Part shown: positions 1-11,237 of the stretch, in pieces
How the letters are laid out: each line of letters opens with the position of its first letter
Position numbering within the stretch: the stretch's first letter is position 1
NCBI GenBank assembly: GCA_029948255.1
Contig: JALIZF010000981.1
Span: 47,538 to 111,537, forward strand
Length of the DNA: 64,000 nt
Source: Telmatactis stephensoni
Lineage: Eukaryota; Cnidaria; Anthozoa; Actiniaria; Isophelliidae
Direction: 5' to 3'
Program-made: the position numbers and the translations under genes
The notes under the pieces: generated by a model
Databases searched by the model: none
What the model saw: the letters and a program-made list of their open reading frames with translations, nothing else
Told to the model about the DNA's origin: nothing

Positions 1-71
1 AAAGCCACAGGAATTGGACAATGAGAGCGTCAGGCAGTATTAAAGTGATCAGTTGACGTAAGCGTACTTAC

Positions 72-226
72 TTGGATGCTCTTTTGGCATGATATTGCGT
101 GTCGCTTCGCTGAGCAGTGAAATCAAATTTGCCGCACTTGTGTTTACAGATTACTAACAAGGCAACAAAGGACGCCATAAAAATCACTGCTAATAGAGCA
201 ATAGCAATAATCATTACTAACGCCAT
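72..226 (-). CDS. TMEM98: TMEM98-like protein, first coding exon
   Basis: The exon encodes about 51 residues beginning MALVMIIAIALLAVIFMASF, a single N-terminal signal-anchor/transmembrane helix. A short basic Cys-containing stretch follows (CKHKCGKF). The helix pattern, with I-F-x-A-S-F near its end and a charged Cys-rich boundary, matches what I know of the TMEM98 N-terminus. TMEM98 is a small membrane protein reported to act on the membrane-bound transcription factor MYRF. The start is the first ATG of the exon, and the exon ends at a consensus GTAAGT donor (66-71). The rest of the gene would lie to the left, outside the window. This is likely a host gene. The family call rests on about 30 residues; another small single-pass protein is possible. 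Confidence 0.6.
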
Positions 227-849
227 GGCTAGAAACCCGAAAGAAGTAAATTCATAAGCTTTCTCCCTGCGTTTAGAGACATCCCACGTAGGTACGATAA
301 TGTGGGCTTCCTTTGGGCATTTCTAGAACGAGGCTCGAAACCATAATGCTTTGCGAAGTATCGTTGGCACTACCTCATTTGGCGCGAAGCTACAGCTAGA
401 ACTAGAAGTGGAAAGTCTTGTTGAAAAAGGTATGTTTATGTGCTGTCTTTTCATGGAACATTTCTTCATGAACCTTAGCAAAGAAATGGGGAAATAATTT
501 CTTGGGAGTCGTAAGCTTAAATGTTTAATAGTAGAAGAACACGTGGGCTAAAACATCGATATCGATACCGAGCGATAAAAATTTACTTCTTATAGTGTAG
601 ACATCTCCGTATACGTGTTCGGCTTTCAAAAGTTATCCAAAAATAGCAATAGACTAGTCGTTTCTAATAGGAAGTTAATGCTGCGAGGCTACAAACAATT
701 TGTTGCTCGCTTCTGAGGGCTGTTTTCTCGGACTAAATGATTCGGCGAGGATACTTTATGTACGAGTCAAACCAAGGGTGCCCTCGAGTGACAAAAACTC
801 AAATTTTCAAACACAAAGACAGTTTTAAAGATTTAAAGCTAAAACTTTC
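227..849. other. TMEM98-like 5' flank, no gene seen
   Basis: This stretch holds the 5' UTR and presumed promoter side of the minus-strand TMEM98-like exon. No coding region is supported. I see no convincing TATA box or other named site. Confidence 0.4.
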
Positions 850-1019
850 AGAGAATAATGTTTGCATAAACTGTATAAATAACAAATCAAAGGCAAGGCT
901 GTGTAGTATCGACTAGCTCTTTAATAGCTTTTCTTTTCAGAGAATGTTTGCATAAACTGTATAAATAACAAATCAAAGGCAAGGCTGTGTAGTATTGACT
1001 AGCTCTTAGCTTTTCTTTT
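850..1019. repeat. Two-copy tandem duplication, about 85 bp per unit
   Basis: The unit around GTTTGCATAAACTGTATAAA and GGCAAGGCTGTGTAGTAT occurs at 850-938 and again at 939-1019 with only a few differences. The second copy overlaps the stop codon of the neighbouring Cys-module ORF, so the duplication happened at the 3' end of that coding remnant. Confidence 0.85.
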
Positions 1020-1537
1020 GCGGGCCCTTGTGGCTTTTGCCTTCTCGTTCCCTCTAGCACGGTTGATGGAAGTCGTCGTGAGATGGTCCCACCAAAGTTT
1101 CACCTCTTCTTCTTTTAAACATTTCTTTGCGACAGATTGCAACTGTAGTTCTTGATCGTCTCCTTGCTTGTGACTTTGGAAGGCCTCCTCGATTATCGTA
1201 CTGGGGGGTAAGGCTTGAATACCTTGGTTATTTTTACGTAGAAACAACTTATCAATATCAGTAACATAATGGCCAGAGCAAGGTCCACCACAATCTTTGC
1301 ACTGCTGTCCCCAAGGCCTTGCTGTGTCAATAACGGGGTAGGGGAAGAAATCAAATGAAGGTCCACTTGGGAACCACAGTGGAGCGATGTCTGGAGCTGT
1401 GTCATGGTTTTTACATTTTGAACAAACAGAGTGATTCATTTCCATCTGTCGACGTCGTTTTTGTGATCGTATCCTCTTTTATTCCAACGCACTTAAAATG
1501 GTACCATTCGCCACACAGATCGCAACAAATCATGGGT
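999..1537 (-). pseudogene. PHD-finger half plus Cys-module remnant of a transposase-like gene
   Basis: After an acceptor (ttgcag, about 1538-1543) the sequence encodes the second half of a PHD finger: PMICCDLCGEWYHFKCVGI, with the Cys-Cys-His-Cys spacing of zinc ligands. The closing C-x2-C (VCSKCK) is in a different frame, so there is a frameshift between about 1440 and 1500. The downstream 148-residue frame contains W(F/Y)P-x-GP, PVIDTARPWG and a C-x2-C..C-x-GHY module. It ends in a basic tail. The module closely resembles the C-terminal Cys module of the gene at 18324-24174 (PVADPQRPWG). There, however, the PHD finger comes after the module. The large DDE-like core is absent, so this looks like an internally deleted relative. 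Confidence 0.6.
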
Positions 1538-1549
1538 CTGCAATGTTAA

Positions 1550-1902
1550 GCAAACATAAAACGTGTTACTAAAACAGTCACAGGTAGCTTTAATTAAAAT
1601 TTCAAATACCCAATTATAATATTCAATCCTCTGTTTGTATCTATCAAAGGAATGCAAAAAAAAATAAAAATAAATAAATGTGTATGAATTTTTAACAAAA
1701 AAAAAAAACGGAAAAAAAAAAAGGAAACAAACATAGTAGCCCAAAATGACAAAGGAAGCCCACTATCGACAACAAAAGCTTGATATGACAAGTTCAGGAA
1801 ACAAATAAATCAATTTTTGAAAAGTGAATAAATAATATAAAAACAATATAAATTAAAGTAATGTGCATTTCATTCAGCTCGATCAAATTCTTTTACCTTG
1901 GG
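1550..1902. other. AT-rich intron-like stretch
   Basis: This AT-rich sequence has poly-A/poly-T runs (around 1650-1730). It lies between the PB1-like exon and the PHD half, both on the minus strand. It is best read as an intron or spacer; no coding content is supported. Confidence 0.4.
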
Positions 1903-2319
1903 CTACAAACATATCAGAGATAGCTTATCCAAATGTTGGATGCTCTCTATCGTGTCAATGTCCACTTCCTCATTCCAATCATTATCATATCTCTGCAAAC
2001 CAAGCTCTGTCTCGTTGGGGATGCCGAACAAGGATCTAAGGCTTTCAAGAAGCTCCTCCAACGATGAATTATCTTCAATCATGATCTGTTTTCTCCTTTC
2101 GGCTAACTTGACAAGAACCTGACAGTGCACCAAGAAAATTCAAAATATTTGAACTATTCACATTTTCAAGAACTTCACTGACACTAAATACAAAAGTCAT
2201 TTAAACTATTCACATTTTCAACTATAGAGAAGAATTCCAAGAATTGCTTACTAAAAAGTATATTATTATTAAAATAAGACTGGAATTAATTTATTAAATA
2301 CCTTCCGATTTGACTCCAT
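1903..2319 (-). CDS. PB1/ubiquitin-like domain, two-exon gene start
   Basis: Exon 1 (2302-2319) encodes MESNRK and ends at AAG|GTATTT. Exon 2 (1903-2118) follows a tgtcag acceptor in phase and encodes about 71 residues starting VLVKLAERRKQIMI. It contains a hydrophobic-acidic pattern (SLEELLESLRSLFGI, ELGLQRYD, EEVDIDT) like a PB1 or ubiquitin-like fold. The reading runs to a TAG at 1903, or it may splice from TTT|GTAGCC into the PHD half at 1537, which would keep frame. It is probably the 5' end of the same broken gene as 999-1537. The fold assignment is from pattern only. Confidence 0.5.
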
Positions 2320-2454
2320 CCTGGTTTTATGCAGCTCAAGATGAACTCTGGGAAATGGCGATAAAAACACAGGAAACCCAAAATGATGGTCATGGTCTTC
2401 CTGTGGTTACGACTCAAATGCTTTCTGGGTATTTTTAAAGATGGCTGCCACTCG

Positions 2455-2560
2455 TCAAATGCCCGCCCGTTCGGTCAATATTCAACGTCAAATTCCCCAC
2501 TATATGGAACTCAAGTCTTGTCAAATGCCCCAGGTATGCCTGGGGGGGATGGGCATTTGT
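2455..2560. repeat. CCCC/GGGG palindromic repeats, possible element end
   Basis: The sequence GTCAAATGCCC occurs at about 2455 and 2519. The second copy forms a palindrome, CAAATGCCC ... GGGCATTTG (2522-2559), around a G-rich loop. A similar block, CTTGTCAAAT plus CCCC and GGGG runs, lies just inside the right TIR of the element at 17986-24723. Both sit upstream of related minus-strand genes. This may be the degraded 5' end of a sister element. Confidence 0.45.
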
Positions 2561-2577
2561 TTTATAAAAGAACTGCA

Positions 2578-3116
2578 ATGGATGACATGAATTTAGCAAC
2601 TGTTGAGGATGATTACAGTGATATAAACGTGAATAAAGTTTTTGTGAAGTAGAGGATGAAGAACAACTAGGAGACAAACGCACACCTGAATTATACTCCG
2701 ACAATGAAGATCCTGTGTTGCTGCAGGATGCACGTAGAAATAAACATGCTTTTTACAAGTGTCATGGACTACCGAAGAAAACATGCAAATAATGAAATCA
2801 AGTCGTATTCCCACCTGTCAGACCTTTTATCAGACTCACGATGCCTACTCAGTGATGTCTCTGCTATATATCACAATAAGAGTTGTATTGACAGGACATG
2901 CACCAACTGAGGAACAAGAAAGCTAAGGCTAGTCTTTGAAGAAAAAGGTGGCAATTCTGATACAGTACAGTGGCAGCACTTTGAATATGTTGACATCAGA
3001 GACAAACAAAAACTGAAGATCATCACAAAAGAAAAGCCTGTTTCTGAAATGTTTGGTTATTTCTTGAAATTACTTGAGGTCAGTGAATTGTTTTGCAGAT
3101 ATTCTTAATATAAGTA
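2578..3116 (+). pseudogene. Decayed unknown coding fragments
   Basis: Three short open stretches in shifting frames look protein-coding: an acidic one near 2575-2640, an E/D-rich one near 2640-2790, and one near 2920-3080 with VQWQHFEYVDIRDKQK and EMFGYFLKLLE. The last resembles a repeated cnidarian protein family that I cannot name. Several stops and frame changes interrupt it. No function is assigned. Confidence 0.35.
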
Positions 3117-3269
3117 ACCAATGTGCAAATACTAGATGGCAGAGGAGTAACACACGGCTGCCCAGAATGCTTTAGAGGTTTACCAGCATGCATTGTAAAT
3201 TAAATTATACTTACAATTTTATTTATATGATGACTTTTGTGACGTCATCATTCGCGCTTTAACCTCGAC

Positions 3270-3887
3270 GTGCGAAGAGTCTTTTATCTATTAAGTCATG
3301 TAAATATGTTTGCATTTCGAACATTTTATTCAAAATCGTCGGCATTTACGTTTACACGAATTGTTTATTTTCACTGTGTGTCAAAGAAGAACCTTGCTGT
3401 CCATTTAAAAGGATTTTTTTGTGCTTGTTTGGTTTGTAAAGAAGTCCATGGACATGTAAGCTATCTTACAAGTTTGAGCAAAAGAAGAGTGTGTATTATT
3501 CCCGATTATGTTGGCAGAAAAAAACCTGAAGACCTCTTAAAAAGAGCTACAAGTCCTGCTCTGGTCCATATAAAATCTAGCTGTGATATTACGGTAAGTC
3601 CAATTCTGTCGCTCTGTCAGTTTTCTTTAATTTACAGCAGTCATTGTAATGGTGTATTTTCTGGTGCCAAATCAATCTCTTTGTTTGCTGCTTGAATAAG
3701 TTCTTTTGATTTGATTTTTCTATAGTTTGTTGATCCTGAAATCCCTAGCAAGGAAGAACAGAATATGACGCTGATATGGGATTTTGAATATGTTCTTGGA
3801 AGCACACCAGAAGCAGTGATTCCAGCTGAAACAATAACAGAAGAGAAGCCAATTGACAAGTTTTGTCATCCCGTTGAAGCCATCTAA
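3270..3887 (+). CDS. Unknown two-exon coding fragment
   Basis: An open frame (3270-3593) rich in basic residues and Cys/His (CACLVCKEVHGHVSYL, GRKKPEDLLKRA) ends at ACG|GTAAGT. A second exon (3726-3887), after ttctatag, continues in phase with VDPEIPSKEEQ and WDFEYVLGSTPEA and ends in TAA. The canonical splice sites and phase match argue for a real or recently real gene. The true 5' end is not identified and the first exon may start later than 3270. I do not recognise the family. Confidence 0.35.
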
Positions 3888-3943
3888 TACAATTGCAATT
3901 GTGTAAATTTTATTGCGAATATGTTTTGCCTTGTATCATTCAT

Positions 3944-4084
3944 GTTCGACAAAAATCATCAAGATGATGAAGAATTATGTTGTAAAGCCCTTTCAGAGTT
4001 AGAAGTAGACAATCTCGAAGAAAACCAAACAGAACTGCCAAATATAGATTTGCTCCAAGTCTCGCATTTTACTCTCGAACAATG
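3944..4084 (+). other. Short acidic ORF, unknown
   Basis: A 46-codon ATG-to-TGA frame starts MFDKNHQDDEELCCKALSEL. It is acidic and lies just downstream of the two-exon fragment. It could be a coding remnant or chance; no family is recognised. Confidence 0.2.
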
Positions 4085-4176
4085 ACAAAGTTCCCAAATG
4101 ACTGTTATTCTGAAGAGTTGCAGAAGCTGACGGTGAGAAAGGTGAGACTTGTATAACTCTTCACCTTATCAATATA

Positions 4177-5623
4177 CAGTACCGCTCTCGAGTAACGTAA
4201 CCTCCACTCGCGAGTACAAGTAGCGAGTCAATCGAGTACTTTGTTTTGACTCGCAGTCGCGAGTCTTTAATGAGCTTGAACCAAACAATAGGGACTCGTT
4301 TGACTCGATACTCGGTACTCGCGAGTCAAAAGAGTGAGATCACTTGAAAGGCTTTAATGTAACAAAAACTTGTTGTGGATAACTTTTAGGCAATCGATCT
4401 GATGTTTTATACGCAAGTGAAGGCAAGCAAAACAAAAATAGACTTACAATCAACCCGAGAACTTTCAAAGAAAATGAGACTGCTGATTTTGGCTTTTTGG
4501 CACGTTTTAGTTGTTTGTGGGAGCTGTGTTATGACGGCCCGTATTCATGTAGAACTCTCTCCCGTTAAAATATAAAGTTCCTATTTAGAACTAACATCAA
4601 GCTTTCAAAAATCTCTGCTTATCTGAAGAGGTTTAAAATTGTTTTCGACATTTTGGTTGGTTATGCAAAGATTTGACAATCGCATTCCCACGTGCTTATT
4701 AATTAACCCTGTGACCTGACTACCACAGTGATGTATTTCTTCTTGTGAAAATTTGCTCAAAACGATTTTTTATTTACTGTTTTAGGAATTTCTTGTTATC
4801 TAAAGCAGTGATTGAAATAATTTGTTAATTTCTTTAAATGTTGTTCTAATTTAAAGTCAAATTTGCATGATAAAAGTTCTGGCGACTGACGTCTGATTAT
4901 CGAACAAGATAAGCTACCGGCGAGGTTGATTAACATGGAACAAAAGTTCCGAGTTCGGACCTACAGATGAGTCTGTGTTTAGTAAAAAAATGATCAAATA
5001 CTTATCTACAAAAATGTCCAAAGTTATCGTTCTGAATAAAATATCGGCTAGAAAAAGCAAATAAACAAGAATTTGGAGAATAGATTTTCGCTCCGATAAC
5101 ATTCGGCGGGACTTGTAGATTTCACATCGAAAGTGTGTTTATTCACACCCTATCTGTCACTTAAAAATAAAGAGTTGAAAATAAACTGATACTTCCTCTG
5201 GACCTACGTTTATAAAGAACTATATTTATGACTTTGGAACTCAATCATTAAATGGATGAGCAATAACTGTTGAAAATAAGCCAAAGAAAAGATGATTCAA
5301 AAGGAATGCCAGATCCGAAGCGCCATTGTTTATTTCAAGTTGTCAACTGCAACAGTGCGTCAATTATCTTTTTATTGGGCTTTATTTTGACCTCTTTTTG
5401 TTCAATGCTTTTAATTTTGATCTTGAAATTCTCTTGATTTCTACACAATCTACCTGTGCTTTAGAAATGAATTGACTCGTTTGACTCGCGAGTGACTCGT
5501 ACTCGAAAGTTGCGAGTCGTTAAGTAATTCATGAATATTCAGAAATCAAGGACTCTCGAGTCACCACTCGTACTCGCTACTCGTACTCGCGAGTAGAGGT
5601 TACGTTACTCGAGAGCGGTACTG
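4177..5623. mobile_element. Non-autonomous TIR element with ACTCG-rich ends
   Basis: The ends are inverted repeats starting CAGTACCGCTCTCGAGTAAC on both sides. They are near-identical for about 45 bp and then become a cluster of ACTCG/CGAGT words. The flanks are TATA on both sides (4173-4176 and 5624-5627), consistent with a TA or TATA target duplication. The 1.35-kb interior is AT-rich and has no open frame that looks like a transposase. A CAGT end with TA duplication fits a Tc1/mariner-type MITE, but the superfamily is not secure. Confidence 0.75.
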
Positions 5624-6117
5624 TATATTCATAAGCTCAGGTGGACCAGATCTGGTCCGTTGATGTCATAGCAAGTTAAAACCAAGATGCTAAATACATC
5701 TAGACAATTAGCTATTTTTATGTTCTTTTCTCAGAGTATATTATGCTGTATGAAACTTCTAAGTCTTCTCAAAAATAAAGAAATGTTTGAGATGGTCTCA
5801 GCTGATGTGCATTACATGTAAACTTAAAGAAGTACTCTATCTTGAAGCCAGTTTTAATACACTTTGCTTGAAATGATAAAATTGTAAAATTGTGAACTAA
5901 TACTCCCACCAATCAAGATTCACCCCATGTAATAATAATAATAATAATATAATAATAATGGCTTTATTCAATAAAATCCACGAGGTGGCTCTTCTTCTAT
6001 TGAAACCTACTGAACTAATAAAGGACAATAAAAGAAAACTATATAAAATAAAATGAAATAGATTTGTATGTACATATGTACATTCTATTCAGAGCAAAAT
6101 AAATAAAAATTTTGGGT
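5624..6117. other. No gene; AAT microsatellite
   Basis: Nothing coding is supported. An (AAT)n tract with one interruption lies at about 5932-5958. Confidence 0.4.
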
Positions 6118-6126
6118 TTGCACTAC

Positions 6127-6330
6127 ACTCGGCTCTGTGCAAACACTTCTGATCAAGAATACAAGGGCAGGAGTTGCAACCTCATCAAGTTTTTCTAAAG
6201 TTGCAAAGTTCACATCAGGATCACCAAGATCCACATAGCCAATCAATTCACCTGTGATTTTGTCAAAGACAAGATTTGACATGATCTTCATTTTATCAAA
6301 TAGCAAGGACAACGTATCGTTGTACATCAA
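6127..6330 (-). pseudogene. P-element-type transposase fragment
   Basis: The minus strand encodes LLFDKMKIMSNLVFDKITGE followed by LIGYVDLGDPDVNFATLEK and an ALVFLIRSVCTE stretch. The D-x-M-K...LVFDK-x-TGELIGY-x-DLGDP pattern is the RNase H-like catalytic start of P-element/THAP9-type transposases. Only about 65 residues remain. The similarity stops after VCTE, and no THAP domain or remaining catalytic part is nearby. A dead fragment. Confidence 0.7.
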
Positions 6331-7161
6331 AGTAATTGTCTGTTAGGACATCTAGCCTTGAAGCCTTGTTCATCAAAACCAGTCCTCAGGCTAGTATTCC
6401 AGAGATATGAATATGGTGTATCAGAAGGTACATGTGTGTCATGCCCTTATAAGTGTGTGTGTGTCTGTATGTGTGGCTTTTTTTAAATTCCTTTACTCTA
6501 TATTGAGTGTACAGGCACACCTACCCCAACTGTGTAGCAGGAGCTGCATGGGCCTCTTCTCCAAGGAGGAAAGCCGTGTCATCAATTTTATTGGGATCAT
6601 TAATCTGTTGTTGATGTACATGGTGTTCAGCCTAGTAAAATAGTGTTTTCGAATGCATGTATATCATCTCACATTACAGCATGTTATACGCTCGTTATTC
6701 TCACAAGTTTTAAGTTTAAATAGCATTAAGGCTTATAATATGATTAAAGCATGTACTTAAGGGACATCTTCTCAATTTTCATATGTCACTCTACTTTACA
6801 GAGCCTTAAAAAGCACTAGTAATGTTTTATTACTGCTACTGTTATTACCACTGTATCCAGAAAACATCATTTTGAATTTTTTTTAATTACAATGATTTCC
6901 TGGTGCTTTACCAGAATCATTACATCACAACCCGTATTATCACAACTTTAGTTAAATGTTTGTGTTTTTCTGATCTGTCAATCATCTTTGTAGGTGTGGT
7001 TATGCAAATATGTGGAAATTATTGGTTGATTCCTGTAACCTCTGCCCACTAAATATGCTTGATGGATCAGAAAAGGACAAAAATCCAATTGAAATTACAA
7101 TAATAAAGGCTGAATTACAGTCATTTCGCCCACAGACTGTTTCGCCCACACCATTTCTCCC
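6331..7161. other. No gene seen
   Basis: AT-rich DNA with short chance frames only. I see no repeat structure except the start of the MULE inverted repeat at its right edge. Confidence 0.35.
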
Positions 7162-7421
7162 GAATGCCAGTACTTTCGTTCCAAAGTCAAGTCGATCCAG
7201 GTCAACTCGATCCACTATAGTGACAATCGATCCACATATCAGGTCAAGTCGATCCACATATGTATTAAACACACTAATCGTGTATTAAAGTGTAATATAA
7301 GAGAATTTTATATTTTGGTAGTGAACAGAGAAGGTACGTGACAATTTGGTTGAGAAAATTTACCAGTCATTAAAGTATTTTGCCGCGAATACGAACGGAT
7401 GTTGTTGACTTATTAAACTTC
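7162..7421. repeat. MULE left terminal inverted repeat
   Basis: Matches the reverse complement of 11238-11497. It begins GAATGCC and contains four or five TCGATCC words near the outer end. Confidence 0.9.
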
Positions 7422-7429
7422 GTATTTCT

Positions 7430-7675
7430 AGGAGTTAAATGGCGATTTCGAGCGAACCTACTACCTTCACCTAAACAGTACTAGTTTACGAAAACATTTG
7501 TAAGAAAATATATTATAATGTAAGAAAATATATTGTAGTAGCGAAGAGAAGCGATAAGAGAAGGTACACGAACGTTTGAAAGAAAGTTTGGGTATGTTAA
7601 CTTTCGTATTTCGATGAGTTAGTAAACGGCCATGTTGAGCGAACCATCTACTCACCTAAACGTACTAGTTTAGTT
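7430..7675. repeat. Imperfect internal duplication in MULE
   Basis: The block ATGGCGATTTCGAGCGAACC...CCTAAACAGTACTAGTTTA (about 7439-7488) recurs in altered form at about 7629-7673. The copies are separated by two repeats of GTAAGAAAATATATT. This is non-coding, 3' of the transposase gene. Confidence 0.6.
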
Positions 7676-8007
7676 TTAAAATTCATCTTATTTCAGTTCT
7701 AAATAAATCTCCAGTGTTTTCTAATATTGAAAGCTCTAATCATAATCACATGTATAAACGAACTTGAAAACTTAAGAGCAATCGCTTTGACAATACCGAG
7801 TCATGATGATGAAATAGAAGACTGAGCCGAGTTCTATTTTTATAAGCACAGGCAACCCACACAAGTTTTATACTATATTTTCGAAATAATAATTCATGTT
7901 GTTCTTGGCTTTTTATTTTATTTTTATTTAGCAGTATAGGTGTTGACTTTCAAAGCATTTGGTCGGCTCCTAAAGGAGCCATTTTTGAGATTGAACTATT
8001 TCATAGT

Positions 8008-10175
8008 TCAGTGTCGTGGACCTGCACACAGATGTGAACAGGCCCGTAGCAGTCGTCTGGCGTTTTGGTCGTTGTCGTACGTTTCCCAGCTGGCGAAGAC
8101 CTTGGCTTGAAGTTGTCGGTATTTACGTCGTTGATGTCTCTTCAGTTTCTTCTCTGTAACTAATCTAATCTGTAGAGAGACAAGTGATGCCTCCCTATAA
8201 AGTAGATTAATCAAGAGGTACAGTGGTAGGTTCGTCTTGCCATGAGCTCGTCGATTTAGTGCGTTGTGCCAGCCCTCTATGTCGTTGTTCGTACGGATGG
8301 CTTGCTTGAACACGGACCATGTCGTGGGAGGCCAAATGTTATTGTTGATCCAAGTCGTTTCTATGTAGTCGGTCAGCCGTTGAAGTTCTGGAGTTGTCGC
8401 TCGTCGCTGTAGTCTGTGAAACTGTTGGGCGATGTCTGTGTCGGGCAAGAACGGTAGGGCCAAGAGTCTTCCTATGTATTGGTAGGTCCCGTTGTCTGTC
8501 TGATAAGGCACTTGAAGACCATACTCTTGGACCTGCAAAAGATAAATGTAGCATTAATATCAGAGCTGATATCCACTATATATAGGTACACCTAAATTAA
8601 ATATGTAACATTACAATCAACATTTCTCGTGATGTGATTATTACTAATGATTTATACACACCTTTCTCCATACAGCTTGCGCCCAGTGAAAAGCACAACC
8701 CATTAACTGTACCGCTGGTAAAAGTTCGCGAATTACCGCCCAAACAGCTTTCTCAAAGTCTAGGAGCACCTTAGTCACTCTCGGTGCATTAGGTAGCAGT
8801 TCTAGGATTTTCTGCAGAACCTTAAAGAAAAACAGATAGGATTAGTAAAATTATAAAACTATAAATTCTTTCAAAAGGACAACACTGTTTTCTGAAACTA
8901 TAACATATGTTAAAATAGTGCCAAATAAATTTTACTCTTATTACCTTCTTATAATCCTTCTTTCTCTTTCCTGACATGATAACGAACACCAACAGCACTT
9001 GCTTTACATGGTCATCTTCCCCGACAAAGGCATTTATCGTTACCAATTGCGTAAACGGTTCTCGTACAAGTTTAAACGTTCCGTCTATGTACCATGTCTT
9101 TGCCTTAGCAAGATGAAACAGTTGCTTGTCCGTGGCAAAGATTAGGTGACGTCTCCCACGAACCTTCGATATCGTCTCGAAAGAAACCAACAGGAATGTG
9201 TTCTTCCTCCAAGATGAAATCTAAGTCCGTGGGGTCCTTAGGTCTAAGTCTCTGTCGATGACGATTTGCCATACGAGCCATGGCGTCAGGTTTGGGTAGA
9301 GTTGGAACGGCTTTATCGCCAATTTCCTCTAGGTACACCTAGCATTAATAAAGAAAAAATATACATAACTCTTATGTCCATATCCTAAATTTGTTCAAAG
9401 TCCAATAATTCAATTTTAAATCTTTCTCAGGGTTTCCATGATCGTACTAGTAAATCAAATAATAGTAGGCAAGTTGGATAGTTTTTTTCAAAATGTATAA
9501 AGTTCTTCGTATATATTTGAGTAACAAATAATTAAGTGCTATACTTACCTCGTCTACAATGGATGGTGCCGGTTTAAAAATGTTACTCGCTGCAGCTTCT
9601 TTTACCCTCTTTTTGATTTTCGCTACCAAAACAGTACCAGGATTGGGGGCATGATTATGGGACTTAGCTCCAGGGTTGAAGGATCCTGACGCTGTTTGGA
9701 TGATCTTGGCGCCACAACGATTGCCTTGGGGACGGATAGTACACTGCCAGTGGGTGGTGGTTTTCAGTCGACGTTGTACCCCGTACTTGTAGCCCAGTGA
9801 GTCAACCAGTATCTCTTTGCCACGCTGCGACGAATCTTCGATGATTTGAAAGGTCAGTGGTGTAGTGGACACATCATGGATACTCGGTTCTTCTAAAAAG
9901 AGGAAAAAACGAAAGAAAATAAGAATCAGTTTAAAAAAACACATTGAAAAAGAATCAGTGATAATAAAACTGTAGCAATTTAACTGTCAGAAAAAATATA
10001 TAAATACACACTATGACTTACCACTCATATCTTCATCGTCTTGAAAAGACTGCTCTAGGTTGTCATTTTCTGTGCAGCTTTGATGTTGCCAGAGACAACA
10101 ACCATCCTCAAAACCTAGTAGCAATCCCTCTTGTTCATCAACAGGTAAATTACACGTAACACAGTTTCCAGACAT
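8008..10175 (-). pseudogene. FLYWCH + MULE transposase gene, five exons, one frameshift
   Basis: Exon 1 (10022-10175) starts MSGNCVTCNLPVDEQEGLLL and ends AGTG|GTAAGT. Exon 2 (9551-9899) encodes a FLYWCH-type zinc finger: LGYKYGVQRRLKTTTHWQC, C-x-I, C-x-AK and HNHAPNP. Exon 3 (8942-9340) encodes a linker and the MULE catalytic start [10 protein letters not shown] (first Asp) up to KKDYKK|GTAATA. Exon 4 (8664-8821) holds LDFEKAVW and GCAFHWAQAVWRK (second Asp; C-x2-H). Exon 5 (8008-8533) holds the C-terminal part, including NDIEGWHNALNR, where the final acidic residue is expected. All introns have GT..AG borders and phases agree. One lesion is seen: within exon 3, at about 9185-9192, the frame shifts between [10 protein letters not shown] and the [14 protein letters not shown] part. 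The product would bind TIRs and cut DNA; this copy is probably inactive or only recently broken. Confidence 0.85.
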
Positions 10176-11237
10176 GTTTCAAAAAATATCGCTTAATCGT
10201 GACAGTTGTAATCGTTTTGTAGTTTTTGTAATAATAAAGATACTTCTGCACTGCTCTTTATATAGTCCATGGGAGGATCGAATTTCTTTCTCAAAAACAA
10301 CTCTCATTGGTTGTTTTTCTTTTGTGTTAGTGGTAGATTACAGGAATAATAGAGTCGAGGTGACAACTTAAACTCGGCCCCGTCTATTGTTATTCTGGAA
10401 TAATGGAACTTGTAACTGGCTTGGTGACGCTATTATGGTAGTTGTCTATTTCTTGCAATATTTATCATACTTGCTATTATTGAGACCTTATTTATAGAAT
10501 TAGAATGAAAACTTTTTGCTGCGAGTCTAAAATTGTGATTTTTTATTATATAAAGTAAGTAGAAAAGCCATAAAACGTAAAAGCAGTTTAAATAGTTATT
10601 ATTGACAGTCGCGTGTTACAAGTCAGTTGGCGTGGATCGATTTGACTGATAAGAATAACAACACTTGTTCAAAGAGTCCTGTTTCAACTTATTTTATATA
10701 TTTTGTAGCTTAACTCGCCTGAGTACGGTTATTAAGACACTGTCTTCAGAAAATCCAAACAAATCACCTTACTATGACATGAAAATGATGAACTACCTGT
10801 GATACCTTTATTTCAAGTTCAGGTATTTTCTGTTCAACGTAACTGTTTTTTGGTTGTCAGGGGCAGCCGTTGTCACTAGTCATTGTTGTTTAGTTGTCAC
10901 TCTTGTTTTATTGTGTTCCATTTCCTTTGGTTTACACTAAAATGTTGAATGTATTTTTATGTTAGGGTCATCAAAATGGAACTTCATAAAGATATTTTTT
11001 CTGATAGGTAGATATTTACTTGTCGAATTAGAGTGATTCGGGTTTTCAATTCGTTTCAGTCAACGAAGTTATGCTTTGTATTAAAGTGAGACAAGAAATC
11101 CTTCGCGAGTCTGATCAGTTCGTGAAATTTATTCTTGTCATCCTCACTTCTACTTGTCAAATATTCATTTTAGTCTTATTTCTGAGTTTCAGTTAGGACG
11201 TTAAACATAAAAATTATTCGAAACAGTTCTGGCCCGG
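10176..11237. other. MULE 5' non-coding region
   Basis: AT-rich sequence between the transposase start and the right TIR. No coding frame is supported. It presumably includes the transposase promoter. Confidence 0.4.

Noticed and set aside
6407..6643. 78-codon plus-strand frame rich in Val/Cys/Phe
   Set aside because: No splice support, no recognisable domain, compositionally like its AT-rich surroundings.
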